A stretch of DNA of 7,766 nucleotides, from positions 1-7,766 of the forward strand of contig CANGCW010000042.1 in NCBI GenBank assembly GCA_947452525.1. The letters are read 5' to 3'. The notes under the pieces were generated by a model that was given only the letters and a program-made list of their open reading frames with translations, was not told the DNA's origin and did no database searches. Shown here piece by piece: positions 1 through 5,586 of this stretch. The position numbers were made by a program, and so were the translations under genes. The DNA is from Actinomycetota bacterium (GTDB lineage: Bacteria > Actinomycetota > Actinomycetes > Nanopelagicales > Nanopelagicaceae). Every line of letters starts with the position of its first letter. Position 1 is the first letter of the stretch.

Positions 1-285
1 CTCCAGGAGCTGACCCGCCTCGCGGTTCAGACTAGCCTCGGAGATCGCAGCCGCCTGATGCTCGATATCGACAACTTCCGCTCTCAGAAGAAGGAGGAGC
101 TGGCAAAGCTCGCCCGTGAGATTGCAGAAGAGGTGAAGTCGACCGGTGAGAGCATCAAGTTGAAGCCGATGAATGCCTTCGAGCGTAAGGTCATCCATGA
201 CACCATTCAAGAGATCGGCCTCACCAGCGAATCTGAGGGTGAAGACCCACACCGCTGCGTCGTTGTTCTCCCTGAATCGGCCTAA
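1..285 (+). CDS. jag: Jag/KhpB family RNA-binding protein (3' end only)
   Basis: The reading frame is open from the first base, so the gene starts outside the window; 94 C-terminal residues are visible. They begin at the end of the KH domain (LQELTRLAV) and continue into a complete R3H domain. The R3H signature is R62-x3-H66 (ERKVIHD, fragment numbering), followed by the family's conserved SESEGEDPHR stretch at 76–85 and a VVVLP ending. Family knowledge: Jag/KhpB is a cytoplasmic KH–R3H RNA-binding protein. It is usually encoded after rnpA and yidC next to oriC, and is linked to cell division and envelope homeostasis in Gram-positive bacteria. An internal ATG at 58 is not the start, because the conserved domain runs through it. 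The stop TAA at 283–285 lies 13 nt before rsmG, which suggests cotranscription. Confidence 0.93.
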   Translation, partial: LQELTRLAVQTSLGDRSRLMLDIDNFRSQKKEELAKLAREIAEEVKSTGESIKLKPMNAFERKVIHDTIQEIGLTSESEGEDPHRCVVVLPESA

Positions 286-298
286 GTAGCCCCCACCC

Positions 299-901
299 AT
301 GGTTGTTTCACGTGAAACTCTCCTTGAGCGGTACTTCGCTGAGCGTCAGAGTGAGGTAGTTCGCTATGCCGAACTCCTCGGAACATGGGGAATTGAACGT
401 GGTCTGATTGGACCAAAAGAGGGGGAGCGGATCTGGGAGCGCCATATTGCTAACTGCATCCCAGTCACTACCCTGATGAGAGAGGGAGCCTCTGTTGCCG
501 ATATCGGCTCCGGAGCAGGACTCCCTGGAATTGTTATCGCCCTAGCCCGCCCCGACCTTCGCCTCACCCTTGTTGAACCCCTCCAGCGGAGGGTCGACTT
601 CCTTCATGAGGTGGTGGCTGAGCTCAACCTCCCTATTACTGTTATCCGCGGCAAGGCAGAGAGCGTTAAGCGCTCCTTCGATATCGTCACCGCCCGCGCC
701 GTTGCGCCCCTTCCAAAACTTCTCCCTATGGTCTGGCCCCTTATCTCCTCGAAAGGCTCCCTCCTCGCAATTAAAGGGGAGTCGGCCCAGAGTGAGATCG
801 ATGAGACCTCCACCAAAGCAAATACTGAGACCTTCCTCCACGTTGTGGAGCTGGAAGGTTTTGAGACCGCCCGTATCGTTGAGGTCCGGAAGAGTATTTA
901 G
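299..901 (+). CDS. rsmG: 16S rRNA (guanine-N7) methyltransferase RsmG (GidB)
   Basis: The product is 200 aa, a normal RsmG length. It would use S-adenosylmethionine to methylate N7 of G527 in the 530 loop of 16S rRNA; family knowledge says loss of RsmG gives low-level streptomycin resistance. The Rossmann-type SAM-binding loop is VADIGSGAGLPG at about residues 66–77, followed by the acidic end of the next strand (TLVEP, about 90–94). The conserved TARAVAPLPKLL segment lies at 131–142 and an ERHI motif at 47–50. ATG 299 is the only reasonable start: an in-frame TAG lies at 287–289 and no other start codon falls between. There is no Shine-Dalgarno sequence (CCCCCACCC precedes the ATG), so reinitiation after the jag stop 13 nt upstream is likely. 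Codons 2–7 form a parS site, which fixes the N-terminus as MVVSRET. Confidence 0.97.
   Translation: MVVSRETLLERYFAERQSEVVRYAELLGTWGIERGLIGPKEGERIWERHIANCIPVTTLMREGASVADIGSGAGLPGIVIALARPDLRLTLVEPLQRRVDFLHEVVAELNLPITVIRGKAESVKRSFDIVTARAVAPLPKLLPMVWPLISSKGSLLAIKGESAQSEIDETSTKANTETFLHVVELEGFETARIVEVRKSI
304..319. other. parS: parS centromere site (ParB binding), inside rsmG start
   Basis: The sequence TGTTTCACGTGAAACT matches the bacterial parS consensus TGTTTCACGTGAAACA at 15 of 16 positions. Its inner 14 bases (305–318) form a perfect palindrome. It spans codons 2–7 of rsmG and encodes VSRET. ParB is encoded 1.5 kb downstream in this window, so the site and its binding protein are linked. Confidence 0.9.
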
Positions 902-928
902 CCCTCTTTTTCTCCTTTTTGCTCCCTT

Positions 929-958
929 TTTACTCAAGCAACCTTTACTGCTTAGATT
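929..958 (+). promoter_or_regulatory. Putative parAB promoter for a leaderless mRNA
   Basis: A −35-like TTTACT at 929–934 (4 of 6 to TTGACA) and a −10-like TAGATT at 953–958 (4 of 6 to TATAAT, fitting the actinobacterial TANNNT pattern) are separated by 18 nt. Initiation about 6–7 nt after the −10 would fall at or beside A964, the first base of the parA ATG. No Shine-Dalgarno sequence precedes parA, which fits a leaderless transcript, a common mode in actinobacteria. This is inference from motif position only. The 62-nt spacer also holds three T5 tracts (907–911, 916–920, 927–931). Confidence 0.35.
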
Positions 959-963
959 GAGCC

Positions 964-1866
964 ATGAGCGATCCGGTCAATGTTTCACATGAAACAGCCC
1001 CCAAGGCAGTTATCGGTATCCGCCGCCTCAAAGAGGCGATGCCCCACCCGCTTCAGACTCGAATCTTCACCGTTGCCAACCAGAAGGGCGGGGTAGGTAA
1101 GACCACCTCCGCAGTAAATATCGCCGCCGCGCTCGCTATGGGTGGCCTCAAAGTCCTCGTTATCGACCTTGATCCCCAGGGAAATGCCTGCACCGCCCTT
1201 GGCGTAGATCGCAGCGGCGCCGGAATGTTCGATGTCCTGGTCGATGAAGCCCCACTCGCCTCAATTATCCAAAAAGTCGCGGGATTTCCTGACCTTGAAT
1301 GCGCACCAGCGAATCAGGAGTTAGCAGGCGCCGAAGTCTCCATGGTCAATATGGTTGCCCGTGAGACAGTTTTAAAGTTCGCCATCGCCGACCTCCTGGA
1401 GGATCGAATCGCTCGTGGCCAACGTTATGACTACATCTTTATCGATTGCCCACCAAGCCTTGGTCTTCTCACTATTAACGCACTCACTGCGGCCGAGGAA
1501 GTTCTCGTTCCAGTGCAATGTGAGTACTACTCACTCGAAGGCGTATCACTTCTCATTGAGACATTGAAGAAGGTGCAACGCGCCCTTAATCCAAAGGTGC
1601 ATCTCTCCACCATTCTCTTAACAATGTTCGATTCACGGACACGACTAGCAAACGATGTCGCAAATGAAGTCCGTAACCACTTCCCACGCGAACTCATTGA
1701 TATTCCTATTCCACGTGCAGTGCGCGTTTCAGAGGCGCCATCTTTTAAGCAGACAGTGATGACATATGACGCCGCATCTCCGGGAGCGATTGCATATATG
1801 CAAGTTGCTCGTGCAATCGCTGATCGCGGTGCAGGAGTAGTTAATAATGGAATGGAGCGAGGATGA
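964..1866 (+). CDS. parA: Chromosome partitioning ATPase ParA (Soj)
   Basis: A 300-aa cytoplasmic ParA/MinD-family ATPase that binds DNA non-specifically when ATP-bound. ParB–parS stimulates it to hydrolyse ATP, which moves the replicated origins apart. The deviant Walker A motif is KGGVGKTT at 41–48 with signature lysine K41. Walker A' is DLDPQGN at 68–74, and Walker B is YIFIDCPPSLG at 157–167. The conserved PIPRAVRVSEAPS segment lies at 248–260. Residues 1–34 form an extension before the ATPase core, as is usual for actinobacterial chromosomal ParA. ATG 964 is chosen because the frame and a possible leaderless promoter agree; the next methionine, M26 (1039), would still leave an intact core. 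Codons 6–11 hold a parS-like site. The stop overlaps the parB start as ATGA, implying coupled translation. Base composition falls visibly from the first to the second half of the gene. Confidence 0.97.
   Translation: MSDPVNVSHETAPKAVIGIRRLKEAMPHPLQTRIFTVANQKGGVGKTTSAVNIAAALAMGGLKVLVIDLDPQGNACTALGVDRSGAGMFDVLVDEAPLASIIQKVAGFPDLECAPANQELAGAEVSMVNMVARETVLKFAIADLLEDRIARGQRYDYIFIDCPPSLGLLTINALTAAEEVLVPVQCEYYSLEGVSLLIETLKKVQRALNPKVHLSTILLTMFDSRTRLANDVANEVRNHFPRELIDIPIPRAVRVSEAPSFKQTVMTYDAASPGAIAYMQVARAIADRGAGVVNNGMERG
981..996. other. parS: Second parS-like site, inside the parA start region
   Basis: TGTTTCACATGAAACA matches the parS consensus at 15 of 16 positions. The single change, G to A at 989, sits in the central CG, so the left half-site is perfect and the right half-site carries one mismatch. 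It encodes VSHET in parA, in the same codon phase as VSRET in rsmG. It begins 677 bp from the first site, close enough to act in one ParB cluster. Binding strength cannot be judged from sequence because the altered base is central. Confidence 0.75.
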
Positions 1867-2768
1867 GTACAGCACGTAAAGGTGGACTTGGTCGAGGACT
1901 CGATGCACTCATTCCTAATACTCCAGTAAACACAACTCCCATCACCACAAGTACTGGTGTAGTTGTTGCAGATCAAAATGAAATTGATATCAATCTTATT
2001 CTTCCTAATCCACGTCAACCACGTTTAATCTTTGACGAAGTTGCATTGAGTGAACTCTCTGCATCGATTCGAGAAGTCGGAGTACTACAACCACCAGTTG
2101 TTCGCGCAATCGATGGTGGCAAGTATGAATTGATTATGGGTGAGCGACGACTTCGCGCATCAAAGCTTGCAGGGTTAACAAAGATTCCAGTCATCATCCG
2201 ACAGACAAAAGATGAAGAGTTACTTCGTGAAGCTCTTCTAGAAAATCTTCATCGCAGTCAATTAAATCCACTCGAAGAGGGCGCTGCATACCAGAACCTT
2301 CTCAACGATTTCGGATACACACATGATGAACTTGCAATCAAGATCGGAAAGTCTCGTCCTGCAATCTCCAACACGCTCCGCCTTCTCAATCTTCCAGCAT
2401 CAGTACAGAGAAAACTCGCTGCAGGGGTATTAAGTGCAGGTCATGCGCGAGCACTACTCACGCTGACTGATGAACACGAGATCGAACAGTTAGCCACAAA
2501 AATCATCGCCGAAGGATTGAGTGTTCGCGCTGTTGAAGAAGTCGTTGCGCTGATGGCACGAAATAACCAGCCAACAAAGAGTAAGAGCAACAAGAAAGTT
2601 CAGACTCTCTCACCACTTCTTCAACAGGTGAGCGATGAGCTTGAGGATGCGCTCGATACACGCGTCAGTGTTGAGCTAGGAAAAGAGAAGGGCCGCATCT
2701 CAATCGAGTTTGCAGATCTAGAAGATTTACAACGTATCTCTCGCTACATTCAAGGTCGCAAGAGTTAA
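1863..2768 (+). CDS. parB: Chromosome partitioning protein ParB (Spo0J), CTP-dependent DNA clamp
   Basis: A 301-aa ParB with all the usual parts. The N-terminal peptide KGGLGRGLDALIP (6–18) carries basic residues of the kind that stimulate ParA ATPase. The N-terminal CTP-binding domain (about 40–135) has the nucleotide-binding GERRLRAS motif at 93–100 and an ENLHR motif at 127–131. The central parS-binding helix-turn-helix lies at about 153–175 (YTHDELAIKIGKSRPAISN), with SAGHARALL following at 191–199. A lysine-rich linker at about 236–246 leads to a C-terminal dimerisation domain at about 250–300. In this family CTP lets ParB close around parS and slide onto neighbouring DNA. The start ATG 1863 overlaps the parA stop, with a GGAG at 1854–1857, 5 nt upstream. 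Codons are more A/T-ending than in rsmG or early parA. The gene ends 4 bp from the stop of the converging aminotransferase gene. Confidence 0.97.
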   Translation: MSTARKGGLGRGLDALIPNTPVNTTPITTSTGVVVADQNEIDINLILPNPRQPRLIFDEVALSELSASIREVGVLQPPVVRAIDGGKYELIMGERRLRASKLAGLTKIPVIIRQTKDEELLREALLENLHRSQLNPLEEGAAYQNLLNDFGYTHDELAIKIGKSRPAISNTLRLLNLPASVQRKLAAGVLSAGHARALLTLTDEHEIEQLATKIIAEGLSVRAVEEVVALMARNNQPTKSKSNKKVQTLSPLLQQVSDELEDALDTRVSVELGKEKGRISIEFADLEDLQRISRYIQGRKS

Positions 2769-2772
2769 AGAT

Positions 2773-4026
2773 TTAAAGGAGTTGTCTACGCGCCATCTCA
2801 CGCGAGACAACGCCACCCAGAGCCTTAATACCTTCACGGATACGCTCAGGTGTTGGATAGCAATACGAGAGACGCATCGACCAACTTCCTAGACCATCGG
2901 CGTAGAAGGCTGTTCCTGGAACATAAGCAACCTTCGCTGCAATCGCATCAGGGACCATCGCCTTTGTATCAATCTCTGGTGGAAGTGTTACCCAGACGTA
3001 GAAGCCACCATCTGGCTTGGTCCAGGTTGCACCCTTAGGGAAGTAGAGATCAAGGCTCTCCAACATTGCATCGCGGCGTTCGCGATAGAGATTACAGAAA
3101 GATGCAATCTGATCTCGCCATGGTTGATCTGCAAGATAACTTGAGATCGCGAGTTGAGAGAAGTTTGATGGGCAGAGAATCGATGACTCTGCAGCAATGA
3201 CTAACTTCTCCTTCAACGCTTGTGGGACGAGGGTCCAACCCACGCGGAATCCTGGAGCAATCGTCTTCGAGAATGATCCAAGATAGATCACATTCTCTGA
3301 ATCTTCCGCGCGCATCGCATTAGGTGATGGCTTCTCAAATCCAAGGAGACCATAAGGATTATCTTCAACAACGAAGATCTTCTCTTCGCGGCAGATATCG
3401 AGAATCTCAGTGCGGCGATCAGCTGTAAGTGTTACTCCAGCTGGATTCTGATAATTAGGAATGAGATAGAGGAACTTAATCTTCCGTCCCTCCGAGCGAA
3501 GTGATGCGATCGCTTCACGGAGTCGATCAGGAATGAGTCCATCTTTATCAATCTCTACATGGCAGACACTCGCTTCATATTGATGGAATGTTCCGAGAGC
3601 GCCAACATAAGAGGGAGCCTCTGCAAGAACAACATCGCCTGGATCAATAAAGATACGAGAGATTAAATCGAGGGCTTGCTGTGAACCGGTGGTCACGATG
3701 ACATCATCTGGATGGGCGCGAATTCCTTCAAGGGCCATTACATCGCAGATCTGTTCACGAAGTTTCGGGTGGCCTTGACCGCTGCCATATTGCAACGCCT
3801 CTTGGCCATTCTCTTTTACTAACTTCTCAACCACATGAGAGAACATCTCCATTGGTAGGGCCGAGAGGTTAGGCATTCCACCAGCGAGTGAGACGATCTC
3901 AGGGCGTGAGGCTACGGCGAAGAGTGAGCGAATCTCACTTGGTTGCATCATGGCGGCGCGCTGAGCAAAGCGTTTCTCTAACCCTTCAGGGGCACCGGTA
4001 TGAAATCGCGTAATCTCGTTGCTCAT
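2773..4026 (-). CDS. PLP-dependent aminotransferase, class I/II (LysN/MocR-type fold)
   Basis: A cytoplasmic fold-type I transaminase of 417 aa from ATG 4026, normal in length. Numbered from that start, the PLP Schiff-base lysine is K254 in GSFSKTIAPGFRVGW, with phosphate-binding R261 close behind. YQNPAG places the ring-contacting Asn at 194, EDNPYG gives Asp222 and Tyr225, and R385 (MRLSY) should bind the substrate carboxylate. The N-terminal VSLAGGMPNLSALP pattern resembles 2-aminoadipate/branched-chain aminotransferases and the catalytic half of MocR regulators, but there is no DNA-binding domain. The substrate cannot be assigned. Start: ATG 4026 has GGGAAG 8 nt upstream; an in-frame ATG at 4044 would add six residues but lacks a good ribosome site. 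The GGG of that site can pair in a small hairpin (4038–4042 with 4051–4055). The gene follows cwlM by 42 nt on the same strand, so it is probably last in that operon. Confidence 0.9.
   Translation of the reverse strand: MSNEITRFHTGAPEGLEKRFAQRAAMMQPSEIRSLFAVASRPEIVSLAGGMPNLSALPMEMFSHVVEKLVKENGQEALQYGSGQGHPKLREQICDVMALEGIRAHPDDVIVTTGSQQALDLISRIFIDPGDVVLAEAPSYVGALGTFHQYEASVCHVEIDKDGLIPDRLREAIASLRSEGRKIKFLYLIPNYQNPAGVTLTADRRTEILDICREEKIFVVEDNPYGLLGFEKPSPNAMRAEDSENVIYLGSFSKTIAPGFRVGWTLVPQALKEKLVIAAESSILCPSNFSQLAISSYLADQPWRDQIASFCNLYRERRDAMLESLDLYFPKGATWTKPDGGFYVWVTLPPEIDTKAMVPDAIAAKVAYVPGTAFYADGLGSWSMRLSYCYPTPERIREGIKALGGVVSREMARRQLL
2781..2811. terminator. Strong hairpin between converging genes, possible bidirectional terminator
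   Basis: GTTGTCT (2781–2787) plus CGCG (2789–2792) pairs with CGCG (2801–2804) plus AGACAAC (2805–2811). This gives an 11-bp stem with one bulged A at 2788 and an 8-nt loop. It starts 12 nt after the parB stop and lies inside the last codons of the minus-strand aminotransferase gene. Read on the minus strand, the stem is followed by a moderately T-rich stretch (TCCTTTAAATCTTT). Read on the plus strand there is no T tail. Termination is inferred, not shown. Confidence 0.5.
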
Positions 4027-4068
4027 CTGCGAATCTTCCCACATCTCTAGGTGGGCAAGAGTGGGGAT

Positions 4069-5178
4069 TTAGCGGCGAATCCCTGCGCGACGAAGGTCGG
4101 AGATCTTTAATGTACCTGTCTTCGCATCATTCTCAGCAGAGAGATAGAGGCGCTGGATTGCGACCATCAGAGATTCAACAATCGTCTCGCGAAAGCTCTG
4201 CTCAGCCAAGCGGCGCATATCGCCGGGATGGCTCTCATAACCAAGGTCAATCTTCACAATCGGCGCTTTGACCAAGCGGAGGAGATCCCAAGTCTTCGCG
4301 TGGCTACGGCAATCTAAGAGATCGGTGCGGGCAGCAATCTCGCGCTGAACCAAGTTGGCAAAGCGCTCGCCAACGACGGAGTGAATTCCATGGGCGTCGC
4401 TGCCGTAATAGTAGGTAGCAAAGCCCTCCGCCTTCTCACTGCCATAGCTATCGCAATCAAAGGAGATAACGAGATCTGCGGCGCTCTTATTCGCAACGCC
4501 AATTCGCTCCTCCAGTGATGGTGAAGATGGAGTCGCATCCGCACTGCGCGTCATAAAGACCGCAACTCCTAGCGCGATAAGGCGAGATTCAAGTCGGAGA
4601 GCAATATCAAAGAGGAGAGAAGATATCTCTTCACTCTCCTTTGAACGAGGATCAAGAACGAGAATTTTATTTGCAAGTGCTGGACCTTTAACTGCGCGGG
4701 CCGCGTCATCACGAAGTTGAAGTGGTGCACCGCCAGAGACAATCTTCATTAAACGCATCATCGAGAGGAGTGTTGCGGGACCGCAATTACCATCAACCTT
4801 TACACCAACAGATTTCTGAAAATCTTTTAGCGCACTCTCGGTGCGTGGACCGAAGATTCCATCAACGCGACCTGAGTTAAATCCCATCTCAATAAGACGA
4901 GTCTGTAGTGCAGCAACATCATCGCCACGCATCATCTTTGTTGGTGTGAATTGGAGTGAACGATCACCGAGTTTCCAGCGCGCCTCTTCTAAGACTTGAA
5001 GCGTTAAAGAATTTGCAACACCTGTAACACTCAAACCACGCTCTTGTTGAAAGGCCTTAACCGCGCCTTCAACCTCGTGATCAAATGATGAGTGCGATGA
5101 ATTGAGAAACCCCAATCGCGTGAGGGTATTGCAGAGGAGCGCAACCGCATCACCGGTATCGCCGCGAGAGAGATCCAT
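4069..5178 (-). CDS. cwlM: CwlM-like N-acetylmuramoyl-L-alanine amidase homologue, probably catalytically inactive regulator
   Basis: 369 aa with two N-terminal peptidoglycan-binding (PG_binding_1) repeats (about 2–65 and 82–143; FDHEVEGAVKAFQQERGL, then VDGIFGPRTESALKDFQ), followed by an Amidase_3 domain (about 170–345). There is no signal peptide or membrane segment, so it should be cytoplasmic like mycobacterial CwlM. Family knowledge: that protein is phosphorylated by the kinase PknB, activates MurA and binds MurJ and FhaA rather than cutting peptidoglycan. Here the amidase zinc site is degenerate: DPRS (176–179) replaces DPGH, SFD (239–241) replaces SIH, and Asp311 (KIDLGY) stands where the catalytic Glu is expected. 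A C-terminal TGTL (354–357) resembles the phosphorylated tail of CwlM. The start is ATG 5178; a TTG directly before it (5181) is possible, and a TAG at 5194–5196 closes the frame upstream. No Shine-Dalgarno sequence is visible. It lies 21 nt after trxA. Confidence 0.85.
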   Translation of the reverse strand: MDLSRGDTGDAVALLCNTLTRLGFLNSSHSSFDHEVEGAVKAFQQERGLSVTGVANSLTLQVLEEARWKLGDRSLQFTPTKMMRGDDVAALQTRLIEMGFNSGRVDGIFGPRTESALKDFQKSVGVKVDGNCGPATLLSMMRLMKIVSGGAPLQLRDDAARAVKGPALANKILVLDPRSKESEEISSLLFDIALRLESRLIALGVAVFMTRSADATPSSPSLEERIGVANKSAADLVISFDCDSYGSEKAEGFATYYYGSDAHGIHSVVGERFANLVQREIAARTDLLDCRSHAKTWDLLRLVKAPIVKIDLGYESHPGDMRRLAEQSFRETIVESLMVAIQRLYLSAENDAKTGTLKISDLRRAGIRR

Positions 5179-5199
5179 CAATGTTGAGAGAATCTAGGT

Positions 5200-5523
5200 T
5201 TAGATATATTCAGCGAGATCTTTGAGAAGAGCTGGCTTTGGCTTTGCGCCAACGATGCTCTTCACAATCTCACCATTTACAAAGACATTCATTGTTGGAA
5301 TAGAGACGATGCCATATTTCATAGCAATTGCAGCCTCTTCATCGGTATTCAACTTAACAATCTTGATCTTTCCGCCATGATCCTTAGCGATCTCTTCAAG
5401 GATTGGACCGACAGCTTTACATGGTCCACACCACTCCGCCCAGAAATCGACGAGTACTGGTGTTGAACTCTTGAGAACTTCTGCCTCAAAGTTTGCAGCT
5501 GTTACAGCGGTTAATGCGCTCAT
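5200..5523 (-). CDS. trxA: Thioredoxin (trxA/trxC type)
   Basis: A complete 107-aa single-domain cytoplasmic thioredoxin, which reduces protein disulfides and is re-reduced by TrxB encoded just upstream. The active site is WCGPC with Cys32 and Cys35, preceded by VDFWAE; the buried aspartate is D26. The cis-proline is P76 in VSIPT, and VNGEIVKSIVGAKPK forms the last strands. There is no signal peptide, so it is not an exported variant. The start ATG 5523 has a good Shine-Dalgarno AGAGGA at 5528–5533, 4 nt upstream. The 63-nt gap from trxB is the longest in this operon and contains a TAAAAT (5554–5559, minus strand) that might be a −10, so some independent expression is possible. Confidence 0.97.
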   Translation of the reverse strand: MSALTAVTAANFEAEVLKSSTPVLVDFWAEWCGPCKAVGPILEEIAKDHGGKIKIVKLNTDEEAAIAMKYGIVSIPTMNVFVNGEIVKSIVGAKPKPALLKDLAEYI

Positions 5524-5586
5524 TTTTTCCTCTTCTTCGGTGTAAGTAACGCTATTTTAATGGGCAATTCTGGGAAAGTATGAATA

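Noticed and set aside
542..937. Long antisense open frame (131 aa) across rsmG.
   Set aside because: It lies opposite a conserved gene, has low-complexity composition and no recognisable domain; it is a shadow of the GC-rich codon pattern of rsmG.
1527..2018. Antisense open frame of 163 aa across parA and parB.
   Set aside because: It overlaps two conserved genes, has no recognisable motif and an odd residue composition; it is a shadow frame.
2793..2808. Possible third parS: the minus strand encodes VVSRE and reads TGTCTCGCGTGAGATG.
   Set aside because: It matches the parS consensus at only 11 of 16 positions; the VSRE similarity to the real sites looks like coincidence.
4038..4055. Hairpin CCCAC/GTGGG as a terminator between cwlM and the aminotransferase gene.
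   Set aside because: The stem is only 5 bp with an 8-nt loop, has no T tail, and overlaps the ribosome site of the next gene, so it cannot be called a terminator.
5191..5196. Minus-strand TAGATT upstream of cwlM as a −10 for a near-leaderless message.
   Set aside because: The hexamer is common, no −35 fits, and the gene sits 21 nt after trxA in an obvious operon.
5554..5582. Promoter for trxA in the trxB–trxA gap (minus-strand TAAAAT as −10), or a SigR/SigH-type site (AGAAT, 16 nt, GTT).
   Set aside because: The −10 has no convincing −35 at 16–18 nt, and the SigR-like pair has a mismatch and a short spacer. An internal start is possible but not supported enough to list.
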